Part shown: piece by piece, positions 6,053 to 12,915 of the stretch | Numbering within the stretch: position 1 is the first letter of the stretch | Layout of the letters: each line of letters starts with the position of its first letter | Virus record (IMG/VR): IMGVR_UViG_3300032278_000112 | Location: 1-24,946 of that record | From: a virus | Direction: 5' to 3' (one strand) | Length of the DNA stretch: 24,946 nucleotides | Notes under the pieces: generated by a model | Databases searched by the model: none | Told to the model about the DNA's origin: nothing | What the model saw: the letters and a program-made list of their open reading frames with translations, nothing else | Program-made: the position numbers and the translations under genes

Positions 6053-6421
6053 TTAATAAGCTCCAGTCCATCTTACACAACGAAAACCTTTTTCTTCAAA
6101 AACATTTCCCCTTGCAAAGTTTCTTGCAGGAGCTGACCAACCAGCAGGCTTCAAAATGTCTCCGAAACGAAATTTTTTATCACGATCAGTATTAACAACA
6201 AAAGCACAAACAGAAGTACTTCCTCTTTTTCCGCTTATCACTTTTATATATTTAGAACCATATTCATAAACAAGACCATCAGCAAATTCTTTTTCCATCT
6301 GCTTTTTGATTTCATCTGATCCACTTTTACCTGCTCTTGACCATGAATTATAACTTTCTATCATGACATCAAGCATTTCGTCCATTTTATCGGACATTAC
6401 TTCATTTTCTATAACACGCAT
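6053..6421 (-). CDS. Conserved phage protein (GDILKPAGWxAPARNFARGN type)
   Basis: A 122-residue soluble protein starting MRVIENEVMSDKMDEMLDVM. The N-terminal third is helical and charged. The rest has a beta-rich pattern including YIKVISGKRGSTSVCAFVV and the distinctive GDILKPAGWSAPARNFARGN followed by FRCVRWTGAY at the end. I recognise this C-terminal signature from uncharacterised proteins in many large phages, usually 90-150 residues long. No enzymatic role is known to me. It lies between the small gene at 6431 and the metallopeptidase, in the unit driven from 6700-6728. Confidence 0.8.
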   Translation of the reverse strand: MRVIENEVMSDKMDEMLDVMIESYNSWSRAGKSGSDEIKKQMEKEFADGLVYEYGSKYIKVISGKRGSTSVCAFVVNTDRDKKFRFGDILKPAGWSAPARNFARGNVFEEKGFRCVRWTGAY

Positions 6422-6430
6422 AATTTTTCT

Positions 6431-6646
6431 CTATACTGAAAGATGTTTAATACTAGTAAATGCTTCTGACATTCGGGCTTTTCCCGATCCATTCTTACCC
6501 ATACGGGTTTTACCAGAACCTCCACGATAATTCGCAGAGTATTTTGAAAACAAATTTAGTGATTTGGCACCGAGAATCTTTTCGGATCGCTTAATACGAC
6601 CACCTCTAGACAAGAATTCTTCTACTGTTTCAAGTCTTTCATTCAT
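6431..6646 (-). CDS. Small basic phage protein
   Basis: A 71-residue protein starting MNERLETVEEFLSRGGRIKR, with AGAGATCAAAT before the ATG. The TVEEFLxRGGxIK segment is common at the N-terminus of small phage proteins of unknown role. The rest is rich in Gly, Ser, Lys and Arg (GGSGKTRMGKNGSGKARM), probably disordered and possibly nucleic-acid binding. GGSGKT resembles a P-loop, but the context (no preceding hydrophobic strand) makes ATP binding unlikely. It is the first gene of the promoter at 6700-6728. Confidence 0.7.
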   Translation of the reverse strand: MNERLETVEEFLSRGGRIKRSEKILGAKSLNLFSKYSANYRGGSGKTRMGKNGSGKARMSEAFTSIKHLSV

Positions 6647-6699
6647 ATTTGATCTCTATGAGGGTTACGAGGCGGGATGAATTCCCATCCTTCACTTAT

Positions 6700-6728
6700 A
6701 TTATATCGAATATGGGGTGGAGTGTCAA
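6700..6728 (-). promoter_or_regulatory. Perfect-consensus sigma70 promoter, shared-leader family, copy 3
   Basis: Minus-strand TTGACA (6728-6723), 17 nt, TATAAT (6705-6700). CCAAGAAATGTC lies upstream. Downstream is ATAAGTGAAGG, GGGAATTC and GCCTCGTAACCC, almost identical to the copy at 1260-1340. The early leader can form GGATG-GGAATT-CATCC. It drives 6646 to 5379 and probably the tRNAs beyond. Confidence 0.92.
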
Positions 6729-6755
6729 GACATTTCTTGGTTATTTTGGAGGAAT

Positions 6756-6829
6756 TGGAGCGAGTGACAGGAATCGAACCCGCATTATAAGATTGGAAAT
6801 CTCAGGTATTACCATTATACGACACTCGC
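6756..6829 (-). tRNA. tRNA-Gly (anticodon TCC)
   Basis: The 74-nt cloverleaf has acceptor GCGAGTG pairing with CACTCGC, discriminator U and encoded CCA. Anticodon loop TTTCCAA gives UCC. The T-arm is GCGGGTTCGATTCCTGT. Its first 15 nt overlap in sense the 3' end of the gene at 6815-7126. Confidence 0.95.
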
Positions 6830-7126
6830 TTTACCTTTATTTTCAATTAAAACAACTCTATTGAGGTAGGTTTGTGATGTTCCTTTGAATAATTTATACT
6901 TAGCAATTGTTGCTGTTACTGCAATACAATCACCTTCATCGATAGGAACATCATTTTCATTCTTTATATTATAAAAAGTTGCTTGCTTTCCATCTCTACT
7001 ACTTAATATATGAATTGTAAAAGCAGGAAACTTCAATCGTTTCTCAAGTTTGAGAAAGAATCTCCCACGATACTTAATGGGTCCCATGTATTTGTTATCT
7101 TCCACTTTCATTTGTAAAAAGCCCAT
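6815..7126 (-). CDS. Small protein whose stop codon lies inside tRNA-Gly
   Basis: A 103-residue protein starting MGFLQMKVEDNKYMGPIKYR; an alternative start is the ATG five codons on (7111). GGAG and GAGATAAA lie upstream. The pattern RGRFFLKLEKRLKFPAFTIHILSSRDG, TFYN, then DCIAVTATIAKYK...TYLNRVVLIE is beta-rich and looks like a small OB-fold-type or DUF-type phage domain. I cannot name it with confidence. The last four codons and the TAA stop are the first 15 nt of tRNA-Gly, and the tRNA 5' end falls on a codon boundary. Processing by RNase P would remove the stop codon. The gene is coupled closely to 7128-7298 upstream. Confidence 0.75.
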   Translation of the reverse strand: MGFLQMKVEDNKYMGPIKYRGRFFLKLEKRLKFPAFTIHILSSRDGKQATFYNIKNENDVPIDEGDCIAVTATIAKYKLFKGTSQTYLNRVVLIENKGKASVV

Positions 7127-7127
7127 T

Positions 7128-7298
7128 TTATCTCAAGCCACTCCAATTCATATAAGGATCATCATACATTTCCCTTTGAGCTTGTTCTTTTCTCAACATT
7201 CTAATCTCATCTCCACGAATATCATCTAATACATGTTGAGGAATTTTTTCAGTTTCTTTAATCATATGGTCATTAAACTTCTTTTTTTCTGTTCCCAT
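7128..7298 (-). CDS. 56-residue charged helical protein
   Basis: ATG at 7298 lies one base after the stop of the zinc-ribbon gene (TAAATG), and its own stop lies one base before the next ATG, so all three genes look translationally coupled. The product begins MGTEKKKFNDHMIKETEKIP. It is dominated by a charged helix around residues 22-44 (DDIRGDEIRMLRKEQAQREM) and ends YMNWSGLR. No known family. The SD is weak (GAAAGAC). Confidence 0.65.
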   Translation of the reverse strand: MGTEKKKFNDHMIKETEKIPQHVLDDIRGDEIRMLRKEQAQREMYDDPYMNWSGLR

Positions 7299-7299
7299 T

Positions 7300-7485
7300 T
7301 TAGTCTTTCATCTTAAATTTATTTTTGCTAAGAATTGAAGCAGGTGAATCTGACAACCAATTCTTAGGTGCTTCTTTCGCACATTTTTCAGAACAAGCAA
7401 ACGCAAGATCCTCACTAAGATTCCAATGATGACCTATGTCTATTGATCCTTTTAATATTCTCTTTCCACAATTACTACAAATCAT
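7300..7485 (-). CDS. Small zinc-ribbon protein
   Basis: A 61-residue protein with a strong SD (AAGGAGTATATT) and a putative zinc site made by Cys3-x2-Cys6 (MICSNCGKR) and Cys31-x3-Cys35 (FACSEKCAK). This C4 spacing is common in small phage zinc ribbons and treble-clef proteins that bind nucleic acid or partner proteins. The basic tail ILSKNKFKMKD would suit nucleic-acid binding. It is the first gene after the promoter at 7524-7552. Specific function unknown. Confidence 0.75.
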   Translation of the reverse strand: MICSNCGKRILKGSIDIGHHWNLSEDLAFACSEKCAKEAPKNWLSDSPASILSKNKFKMKD

Positions 7486-7523
7486 AATATACTCCTTAAC
7501 AATTATTTTTAACCTTCACTTAT

Positions 7524-7552
7524 ATGGTATCAAATCTAGTGAGGAGTGTCAA
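7524..7552 (-). promoter_or_regulatory. sigma70-type promoter, shared-leader family, copy 4
   Basis: Minus-strand TTGACA (7552-7547), 17 nt, TACCAT (7529-7524), with CCAACAATTGTC upstream and ATAAGTGAAGGTT downstream. The -10 is the weakest of the family and the GGAATTC leader element is absent. The stop codon of the gene at 7549-8076 (TGA) is formed by the -35 box itself. Confidence 0.75.
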
Positions 7553-8076
7553 GACAATTGTTGGTTCATACCAATTAAATGCATACGATTAGAATCAAGA
7601 CTTGCATTAATCGGAGTGTGTGGTTTAGTAGTATCGCAAAGATACGCAGAACCATTAGCAAACAAATGATGTGCATATTGATCTATCATAAGAAAACAAT
7701 TTTCATTTGTATCTATTGGTATGTGAATACGTTTTCTTGGATCTGCATGATATGATAAACACGTTTTGGGTTTTAAAATCATAACACGGGTTCTGAACAT
7801 AAGCAAGTCTTCTATTATAGAATTTGTATAATCTAGTTCAGGAAAAAGAAGCACATTAAAATCTTCTTCTTTAAGTCCGTCATCTGCTATATGTTTTAGA
7901 GTTCGGCTTCCAAAATAAGGATCCATTTCTGCATTTATTCCTTGCAAACAAATTTGAACTGAAAGATGAGAATCGTCCATTTGGTCTTGAAATTGATCTT
8001 CATTAAGAACAAATGTTTGAAGTTCAGTATATATTCTTTCAGTATCAATATCGGTTTTTATTGTTTTTACATTCAT
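7549..8076 (-). CDS. Aspartyl/asparaginyl beta-hydroxylase-like 2OG oxygenase
   Basis: A 175-residue protein; AAGGAAATATATT precedes the ATG. The C-terminal half is a cupin-type 2-oxoglutarate/Fe(II) domain. SYHADPRKRIHIPIDTN gives His110 and Asp112 of the HxD motif and the RxHIPxxTN pattern typical of the Asp/Asn hydroxylase family. KPHTPINAS gives the distal His153, and NRMHLIGM gives Arg164 for 2OG binding. Such enzymes hydroxylate amino-acid side chains or small substrates. The target here is unknown. It follows the radical SAM gene by 23 nt, making it the last gene of the 11084-7549 enzyme unit. Confidence 0.8.
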   Translation of the reverse strand: MNVKTIKTDIDTERIYTELQTFVLNEDQFQDQMDDSHLSVQICLQGINAEMDPYFGSRTLKHIADDGLKEEDFNVLLFPELDYTNSIIEDLLMFRTRVMILKPKTCLSYHADPRKRIHIPIDTNENCFLMIDQYAHHLFANGSAYLCDTTKPHTPINASLDSNRMHLIGMNQQLS

Positions 8077-8099
8077 AATATATTTCCTTAAAATTTTTA

Positions 8100-9179
8100 T
8101 TAAATAAAATTTACATCAACCATCTCTTCTGGATGTGTCAAATAATCCATAAGTTTATTGACCTCAGAACATTTGCAACACATTTGACATATTTTATCAT
8201 ATTTGACTCTACGAACAAAATTTATTGATTTTTGTCTTTGTTCCCCTCTCCATATATCAGCAAAAGATTTTTCGTATATATTGCCAAATGAAAACTTCTG
8301 TTTACCAGGATGATACGTACATATTTTAATTTCTCCTGTTGCATCTAAAATAGGCTCAAAGAAATGTCCTTCACAGGATCTAAAATTAAATACAGTCTTG
8401 TTTTCAAGGTCCATTCTCTTATCATTGCTCAAATTTAATTTTGGATGATGACCAAGACTATCAAAATATTCCCAAACTTCTTCATTTACTTCTAAATTAT
8501 CTCTCTCATCCGGTTTATAATAACGAGGTAAAATTGGTCTGACTTGTAAATAATCAACTGCATCATCTTCAAATATCCATTCTACTATATTTTTTGCTTC
8601 TTGTACTGTATATTCTGTACCCACATTCACATTTATTCCAACTTTAACAGGATAATCTTTCAATGCTTGAATATGTTTTTTGATAACTGGAGGACCATTC
8701 ACTCCTTTGTAATTTGTATATTTCTCTTCGTCAAGAGTATCAAGAGATATTCTCATCCATTTAAAACTTCTACCAATTAAATCAATATATTTCGATTTAA
8801 ATATCCCATTCGTCATCATTCCTAACTGTAATCCAACTTCTTTAGCCTGTATTACCGCTTGTTCAAAATATTTGTAAAACGTAGGTTCACCTTGGCCTGC
8901 ATATGTTATTGCTTTACCTCCGATTTCTTTAAATTCTTTTTGAAATTTTTTAAGTATTTCAATGTCTAAAGATTCTCCATGAATATTGTCTCGACCATTT
9001 TCAGTAATACACCACACACAAGATTCATTACATCTGTTAGTTAATCCTACTTCCATGAATATAGGACATAATGTGTCACCTGTTTGCATGTATTCATTTA
9101 ACCGGTCCCAATGCAATAACATTTTTGCTTGAGAACCGAAAGGATTATCTCCAGACAATTGTAAATAATTATTATCCAT
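8100..9179 (-). CDS. Radical SAM / SPASM-domain enzyme
   Basis: A 359-residue protein with the radical SAM 4Fe-4S motif Cys50-x3-Cys54-x2-Cys57 (TNRCNESCVWC), the AGQGEPT segment (94-100, the GGE-like SAM-binding strand) and a TIM-barrel-sized middle. A C-terminal SPASM-like region has Cys269, Cys287 (GEIKICTYH), FGNIYEKSFADIW (298-310) and a cysteine cluster at 331-337 (CQMCCKC) for auxiliary clusters. This family modifies peptides, sugars or other substrates by radical chemistry. Its start overlaps the stop of the epimerase by 8 nt, so the two are coupled. No precursor peptide with obvious RiPP features was found next to it, so a sugar or small-molecule substrate is at least as likely. Confidence 0.88.
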   Translation of the reverse strand: MDNNYLQLSGDNPFGSQAKMLLHWDRLNEYMQTGDTLCPIFMEVGLTNRCNESCVWCITENGRDNIHGESLDIEILKKFQKEFKEIGGKAITYAGQGEPTFYKYFEQAVIQAKEVGLQLGMMTNGIFKSKYIDLIGRSFKWMRISLDTLDEEKYTNYKGVNGPPVIKKHIQALKDYPVKVGINVNVGTEYTVQEAKNIVEWIFEDDAVDYLQVRPILPRYYKPDERDNLEVNEEVWEYFDSLGHHPKLNLSNDKRMDLENKTVFNFRSCEGHFFEPILDATGEIKICTYHPGKQKFSFGNIYEKSFADIWRGEQRQKSINFVRRVKYDKICQMCCKCSEVNKLMDYLTHPEEMVDVNFI

Positions 9180-10056
9180 TTTTATAACTCAACATTAAAT
9201 TTTTTATTCCTTCTTCAAGAGTTATTTTTGGTTCAAATCCGAGAGATTTGATTTTATCAATACTACAAGAAAAATCATCAATACCCACCTTTTTATGAAA
9301 GTCTGGTATATCAACTAACTCATACGATCCACAATTAGCATGTTCAATCATCAAGTCTAACATATGTCTAAATTGCATAGATTTACCTGTTGCTATATTA
9401 TAGATTTCCCCCGCATCACCTTTTTCTGCTAAAATTTGCAATCCAGATACAACATCTTTTACATGAATATAATCTCTTTGAATAGTATTATATTCTCTGT
9501 TTTTATAATTATAGCAAGGCACTTGTTTTCCCTGTGATATATCATATGCTAATCTGTTAAAGGCGGCCTTCTTATTATTACCAACTTGTTCACCTAATCC
9601 ATAAACATTCGATAATCTTGCTATTACAATATCTATGTTCCAGGTATTAAAATATATTTTACAAAAATTTTCACTAGCCAATTTAGTCGCAGGATATAAA
9701 CCCTGAGGATTGGGAAGGGTCTTCTCGGTAACTGGTAGCACATTTTGATTACCATATACAAAAAATGTACTAGTAAAAACAACTCTTGCAAAAGGATTAT
9801 GTCTTTTACATGCCTCAAGCAAAGATAATGTACCATGACAATTAGTGTTCACATCCAAACGCCAATCGTCTAACATGTGATAGTTATGTACCGTAGAAGC
9901 ACAATGAAAAATATAATCACAATCAATAACTTCAATATCAATATCAATTATATCTTTACCTTTAGGATATAAATTAACATCACAATGTTCATTATTATAT
10001 GCTTCATATAAATTTTGACCAATGAATCCATGACCTCCAGTAATAAGTATTTTCAT
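9172..10056 (-). CDS. NAD-dependent epimerase/dehydratase (extended SDR)
   Basis: A 294-residue extended short-chain dehydrogenase. The NAD-binding motif TGGHGFIGQN spans residues 6-15, VVFTSTFFVYG (92-102) carries the catalytic Ser/Thr region, and the catalytic pair YPATK is Tyr121 and Lys125. The order and length match nucleotide-sugar 4-epimerases and dehydratases, which act on UDP-, GDP- or dTDP-sugars. The segment IQRDYIHVKDVV is the usual substrate-domain signature (RDYIHVxDV). It overlaps both neighbours (ATGA with the gene at 10053-11084, 8 nt with the radical SAM gene), so the three proteins probably work in one sugar-related pathway. The exact sugar cannot be inferred. Confidence 0.9.
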   Translation of the reverse strand: MKILITGGHGFIGQNLYEAYNNEHCDVNLYPKGKDIIDIDIEVIDCDYIFHCASTVHNYHMLDDWRLDVNTNCHGTLSLLEACKRHNPFARVVFTSTFFVYGNQNVLPVTEKTLPNPQGLYPATKLASENFCKIYFNTWNIDIVIARLSNVYGLGEQVGNNKKAAFNRLAYDISQGKQVPCYNYKNREYNTIQRDYIHVKDVVSGLQILAEKGDAGEIYNIATGKSMQFRHMLDLMIEHANCGSYELVDIPDFHKKVGIDDFSCSIDKIKSLGFEPKITLEEGIKNLMLSYKNG

Positions 10057-11084
10057 TCCGTTTTTTTCATTAATCCATAATTCAATGGATTTGACAAATC
10101 AAAAATAAACAATAATTCATCATTCTTATATACATGTACTATTGGATATCCTGGAATTTTATCAATCAACACCCATGCACTATGTGCTAATGTATTTTGA
10201 AATACATATTCATTTATATTATTAGACTCATCCCTGAATTCTAATTTTATTTCATAATCTTCTTGTTCATTGTACGCTTGTCCGCCCATTACTAACATTT
10301 TTGATCTACCCTCAGACCAATCTAAAAACGGACACAATTGTACATCAGGGTGTTGAGGATTTAATAATGATTTCTCAATATGTTCTGATCGATCATGTTG
10401 AGCCATTACCCCAAATCTCCCATGGTTAAGAGTTCTTTTGGGTAAAATTTTATATGATATATTCTCTCGATTCATTAATGAATAATAAATCTGTTCTAAT
10501 GTAAACTCTTCTTTACTATCAAAAGAGAAAAACTCATCTTGACCAAATATTTTCCATAAAGACTTTTTAATAGCATCGGCAGAAAGTGTAAAAAACTCAG
10601 TATTTACTGAATTTCCTGGAACGAAAAATTCATAAAAAATCGCATCATATTCCTTCAATAATTCATGATGATATTCAATTTCATTGACTACATCATATTG
10701 ACAATCGTATGTGAAAAATGTTATGCTTGGCGCATTATATAATTTAAGTAGAATTAAAGATAAATCGTGATATTGTCGGTGATTTGCATATTGATGGTAT
10801 GGGATCTTTTTTTCAAGATTAAATCCTGGTATTGGCAATTCCCAAAAATAATGTTTGTATTGTTTTGTGTGAGCATTTTCAAAATCAACATTTCCCATAA
10901 TGTTGTTTTTATCTACCAAACACAAATCGCATAATTCTTGTATACGACTATCTACAGGAATATGAGAAGAAAATGATATAAAACTTCTCGGCCATTGACT
11001 TCTCAAAGAATTAATTAATCCTATCGCATGAAAAATTCTAGTTTCAGTTGTACAATGACCACCAATTGCAAAAAATTGTTGCAT
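10053..11084 (-). CDS. Unrecognised 343-residue protein in the epimerase/radical SAM operon
   Basis: Begins MQQFFAIGGHCTTETRIFHA with AGAGCAACTT upstream. The N-terminal pattern (IGGHCTTETRIFHAIGLINSL) could be the first Rossmann motif of a glycosyltransferase or sugar-handling enzyme, but I see no DxD or other decisive signature. The C-terminal third is beta-rich (KLEFRDESNNINEYVFQ, then WVLIDKIPGYPIVHVYKND). No membrane segment or signal peptide. Its stop overlaps the epimerase start (ATGA), and its own start overlaps the stop of the upstream open frame (TAATG). Context suggests sugar metabolism or glycosylation, by inference only. Confidence 0.8.
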   Translation of the reverse strand: MQQFFAIGGHCTTETRIFHAIGLINSLRSQWPRSFISFSSHIPVDSRIQELCDLCLVDKNNIMGNVDFENAHTKQYKHYFWELPIPGFNLEKKIPYHQYANHRQYHDLSLILLKLYNAPSITFFTYDCQYDVVNEIEYHHELLKEYDAIFYEFFVPGNSVNTEFFTLSADAIKKSLWKIFGQDEFFSFDSKEEFTLEQIYYSLMNRENISYKILPKRTLNHGRFGVMAQHDRSEHIEKSLLNPQHPDVQLCPFLDWSEGRSKMLVMGGQAYNEQEDYEIKLEFRDESNNINEYVFQNTLAHSAWVLIDKIPGYPIVHVYKNDELLFIFDLSNPLNYGLMKKTE

Positions 11085-11410
11085 TAAGTTGCTCTTTGTA
11101 TCCTAGTTCTCATAATATTATTTCCGTATTTCATTTCAATTTCCATAACTCCAGGTAAAGGAGCAATGTCCATTTCTTTAGCCCGCCTCACCTTAAACTG
11201 AATCTCTCCCCATTTATCTAAGTCTTCTTCGGAAATTGCATCATTAAAAAATTTACAAATTTCTTCAAATGATTTTGAGCGATGTTGAGAGGACGTTCCT
11301 CCTTGTTTTATCTTTTTTATATGTCCTCCCTTTGTATTATATAAAGAGAGTAATTGGGTAGGGCCTAGACTAACCCGAAAGATAACTCTTGCATGGCACT
11401 CGGGCCACGT
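11084..11410 (-). pseudogene. Open frame of 108 codons without a usable start
   Basis: Between an in-frame TAA at 11411-11413 and the stop overlapping the next gene (TAATG), this frame is open for 108 codons. It reads like protein: TQLLSLYNTKGGHIKKIKQ, then KSFEEICKFFNDAISEEDLD, ending MRTRIQRAT. No ATG occurs before codon 80. Two good SD-like runs (GGGAGGA and AAGGAGG) are inside it but are followed by no ATG, GTG or TTG at suitable spacing. Its first 20 or so codons overlap the structured element at 11347-11566. A short frame starting ATG about 20 nt upstream (MTFDKRGPSAMQELSFGLV) overlaps it and ends at a TAG. A -1 shift near that TAG would fuse the two. Options are a decayed gene, a programmed frameshift or bypass, or an exon of a gene split by a structured intron. 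Confidence 0.4.
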
Positions 11411-11566
11411 TTATCAAAAGTCATCTCCTCCCTCACCCGGTGGCACGTACCGTTGGTCTTATTGGAGGGGTACTCTTAACTTCATCTAGGTAGAGTCACA
11501 TATTCACGTTCAGTACTAGGGTCCGTCCCCCGTTCCTGGCTTTAGTGTCATTTGCCCAACTACTCT
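11347..11566 (-). ncRNA. 220-nt structured element closed by a long terminal helix
   Basis: The ends pair: AGAGTAATTGGG (11347-11358) with CCCAACTACTCT (11555-11566), 11 of 12 positions paired with a single A-C mismatch. The interior is GC-rich against an AT-rich background and offers more stems, e.g. GGGT/ACCC (11356-11376), the palindrome CACCCGGTG, and CCTCC with GGAGG across the centre. It follows the CmoA-like gene by 3 nt. Possible identities: a stand-alone ncRNA, a riboswitch-like leader for the 11084-7549 enzyme operon, or a degenerate self-splicing intron. I find no group I core sequence that I can defend. Strand is assigned from the surrounding genes, because the helix would form in either orientation. 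Confidence 0.55.
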
Positions 11567-11568
11567 TT

Positions 11569-12285
11569 TTAATCTCTTCCATAATCCTTAATAGCAATCG
11601 CTCCTACGAATGCATGATTTCTCCAAAACGGTTGTACTGTAGAAAATCCCGCATATGATACCATATGCTCAACTTGTTCCCATGTATTAGGTTTCATCAT
11701 ATGTCTCAGAGTGCGTTCTTTATCCATAATATCTTCTGTAGTAAATTTACCTACTGATCTTTTATAATCATAATAATTAAAAGTAATCATTTCTTGAACC
11801 AATGCACTTTTACATATTGTTTTTTCTGCAAATATAAAAGCACCACCCTCGTTTAATCCACTATATATGTTTCTTAATACTTCCATTCTATCTTTTTTTG
11901 ACATAAACTGCAAAGTAAAAATTGATGTAACAAGACTTGTTCCAGTCCAATCTCTATATTTTTTAATATCTATTGGATGCTTAAACTCTACATCATGTCC
12001 TTCTTTTTTTAATGCGGCTTCTCTTTTAACTAAATCTTTTTTGAATCCATCTGCAATTTCAACACCAACCCATTTTGCATTCTTACAATGATCTGAATTA
12101 TGTCTTAACATTGCTTCTGTTACTTTTCCTGTGGAACATCCAATATCTAATACAGTTGTTCCATCTTCAATAAAATATCTAGAAAGAGAAATAACATCTT
12201 GTAATAAATCCGAATAACCTCTGACGGATCTATTAATATGCTCATCAAATCCTTCTTCTCTATGTGCAAAAGTAAAATCAGCCAT
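11569..12285 (-). CDS. CmoA-like SAM-dependent enzyme
   Basis: A 238-residue protein resembling CmoA, the carboxy-SAM synthase of tRNA cmo5U34 biosynthesis, over its full length. The match includes FDEHINRSVRGYSDLLQ (13-29; CmoA has [21 protein letters not shown]), VLDIGCSTG (45-53), FTLQFM (123-128), IYSGLNEGGAFIFAEK (140-155), and a C-terminal YAGFSTVQPFWRNHAFVGAIA. CmoA makes carboxy-SAM from SAM and prephenate, and CmoB then uses it on U34. In E. coli CmoA, Arg199 contacts the extra carboxylate. Here gapless alignment puts Glu190 at that site and Arg191 one residue later, so Cx-SAM synthesis versus ordinary methyl transfer is undecided. It starts 6 nt after the 2OG oxygenase. The window also carries a tRNA-Val(UAC), a substrate class of this pathway. 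Confidence 0.75.
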   Translation of the reverse strand: MADFTFAHREEGFDEHINRSVRGYSDLLQDVISLSRYFIEDGTTVLDIGCSTGKVTEAMLRHNSDHCKNAKWVGVEIADGFKKDLVKREAALKKEGHDVEFKHPIDIKKYRDWTGTSLVTSIFTLQFMSKKDRMEVLRNIYSGLNEGGAFIFAEKTICKSALVQEMITFNYYDYKRSVGKFTTEDIMDKERTLRHMMKPNTWEQVEHMVSYAGFSTVQPFWRNHAFVGAIAIKDYGRD

Positions 12286-12291
12286 TTTTAG

Positions 12292-12909
12292 TTACTCCTT
12301 ATATATAAGTGTTTTTTTGATATTAAAAGAAATTGTTCTACGTTCACCTTCACATGAAAATGGATTTACTGTATGATAAAGTCTTGCTGGAAATAAATAA
12401 AAGTCTTTAACTTCAGGAACAATTACGTGACTACCTTCTTCTGCATCTTGAGGATTTCTCATTGAATTATTAATAAAGGTTATCGCACCATCTTCTGGTT
12501 TTTTTATTTTTAATTCGTCTGGTATTTTTAATACTACAATAGCTGATAAATCTAAACTATGAGTATGTGGGGGTTGATAATCATGTTTATACATACTATT
12601 CACCCAACATTGTTCCATAGTTACGTTACATTCCTGTAAAAAAGGATAACTGGTGGAAGGTTCAAGTTGATTCAAATTTTCAAAATAGTATAATGCAGAA
12701 TCTAAAAAAACTGATAATATATTTTTTTCCTTTAATGTATTAACTGGTATTTCAAATTGTCCTTTTATATGTCCTACTAACAAATGATTTATGTCTGGTG
12801 TATCTTTATTATCAATAAGCTCATCTGTTATTTGTAAAAGTTCATGAAATACATCATCTCTTAATTTCCATTTACCTATCGTAGGACCAAAGGGCTGTAT
12901 CTTTATCAT
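12292..12909 (-). CDS. Phage-type 2OG-Fe(II) oxygenase
   Basis: A 205-residue protein of the putative 2OG-Fe(II) oxygenase family common in marine phages. PPHTHSLDLSAIVVLKIP gives the proximal His115 with His117 or Asp120, FINNSMRN follows, DFYLFPARLYHTVNPF gives the distal His179, and GERRTISFNI gives Arg191 for 2OG. Substrates of this family are generally unknown; hydroxylation of proteins or small molecules is expected. It lies 6 nt from the gene on each side, in an operon with the CmoA-like enzyme. No signal peptide. Confidence 0.85.
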   Translation of the reverse strand: MIKIQPFGPTIGKWKLRDDVFHELLQITDELIDNKDTPDINHLLVGHIKGQFEIPVNTLKEKNILSVFLDSALYYFENLNQLEPSTSYPFLQECNVTMEQCWVNSMYKHDYQPPHTHSLDLSAIVVLKIPDELKIKKPEDGAITFINNSMRNPQDAEEGSHVIVPEVKDFYLFPARLYHTVNPFSCEGERRTISFNIKKTLIYKE

Positions 12910-12915
12910 TAATTT

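Noticed and set aside
6431-6646. P-loop ATPase because of GGSGKT.
   Set aside because: There is no preceding hydrophobic strand, no Walker B, and the segment is a Gly/Ser/Lys-rich low-complexity tail.
9633-9836. A second minus-strand frame inside the epimerase gene.
   Set aside because: It is a shadow of the epimerase coding frame, with no SD and a hydrophobic, low-complexity translation.
11347-11566. Group I intron with conserved P, Q, R, S elements.
   Set aside because: I could not identify the core sequences or a matching 5' exon. 220 nt would be near the lower size limit, so I kept only the neutral structured-RNA call.
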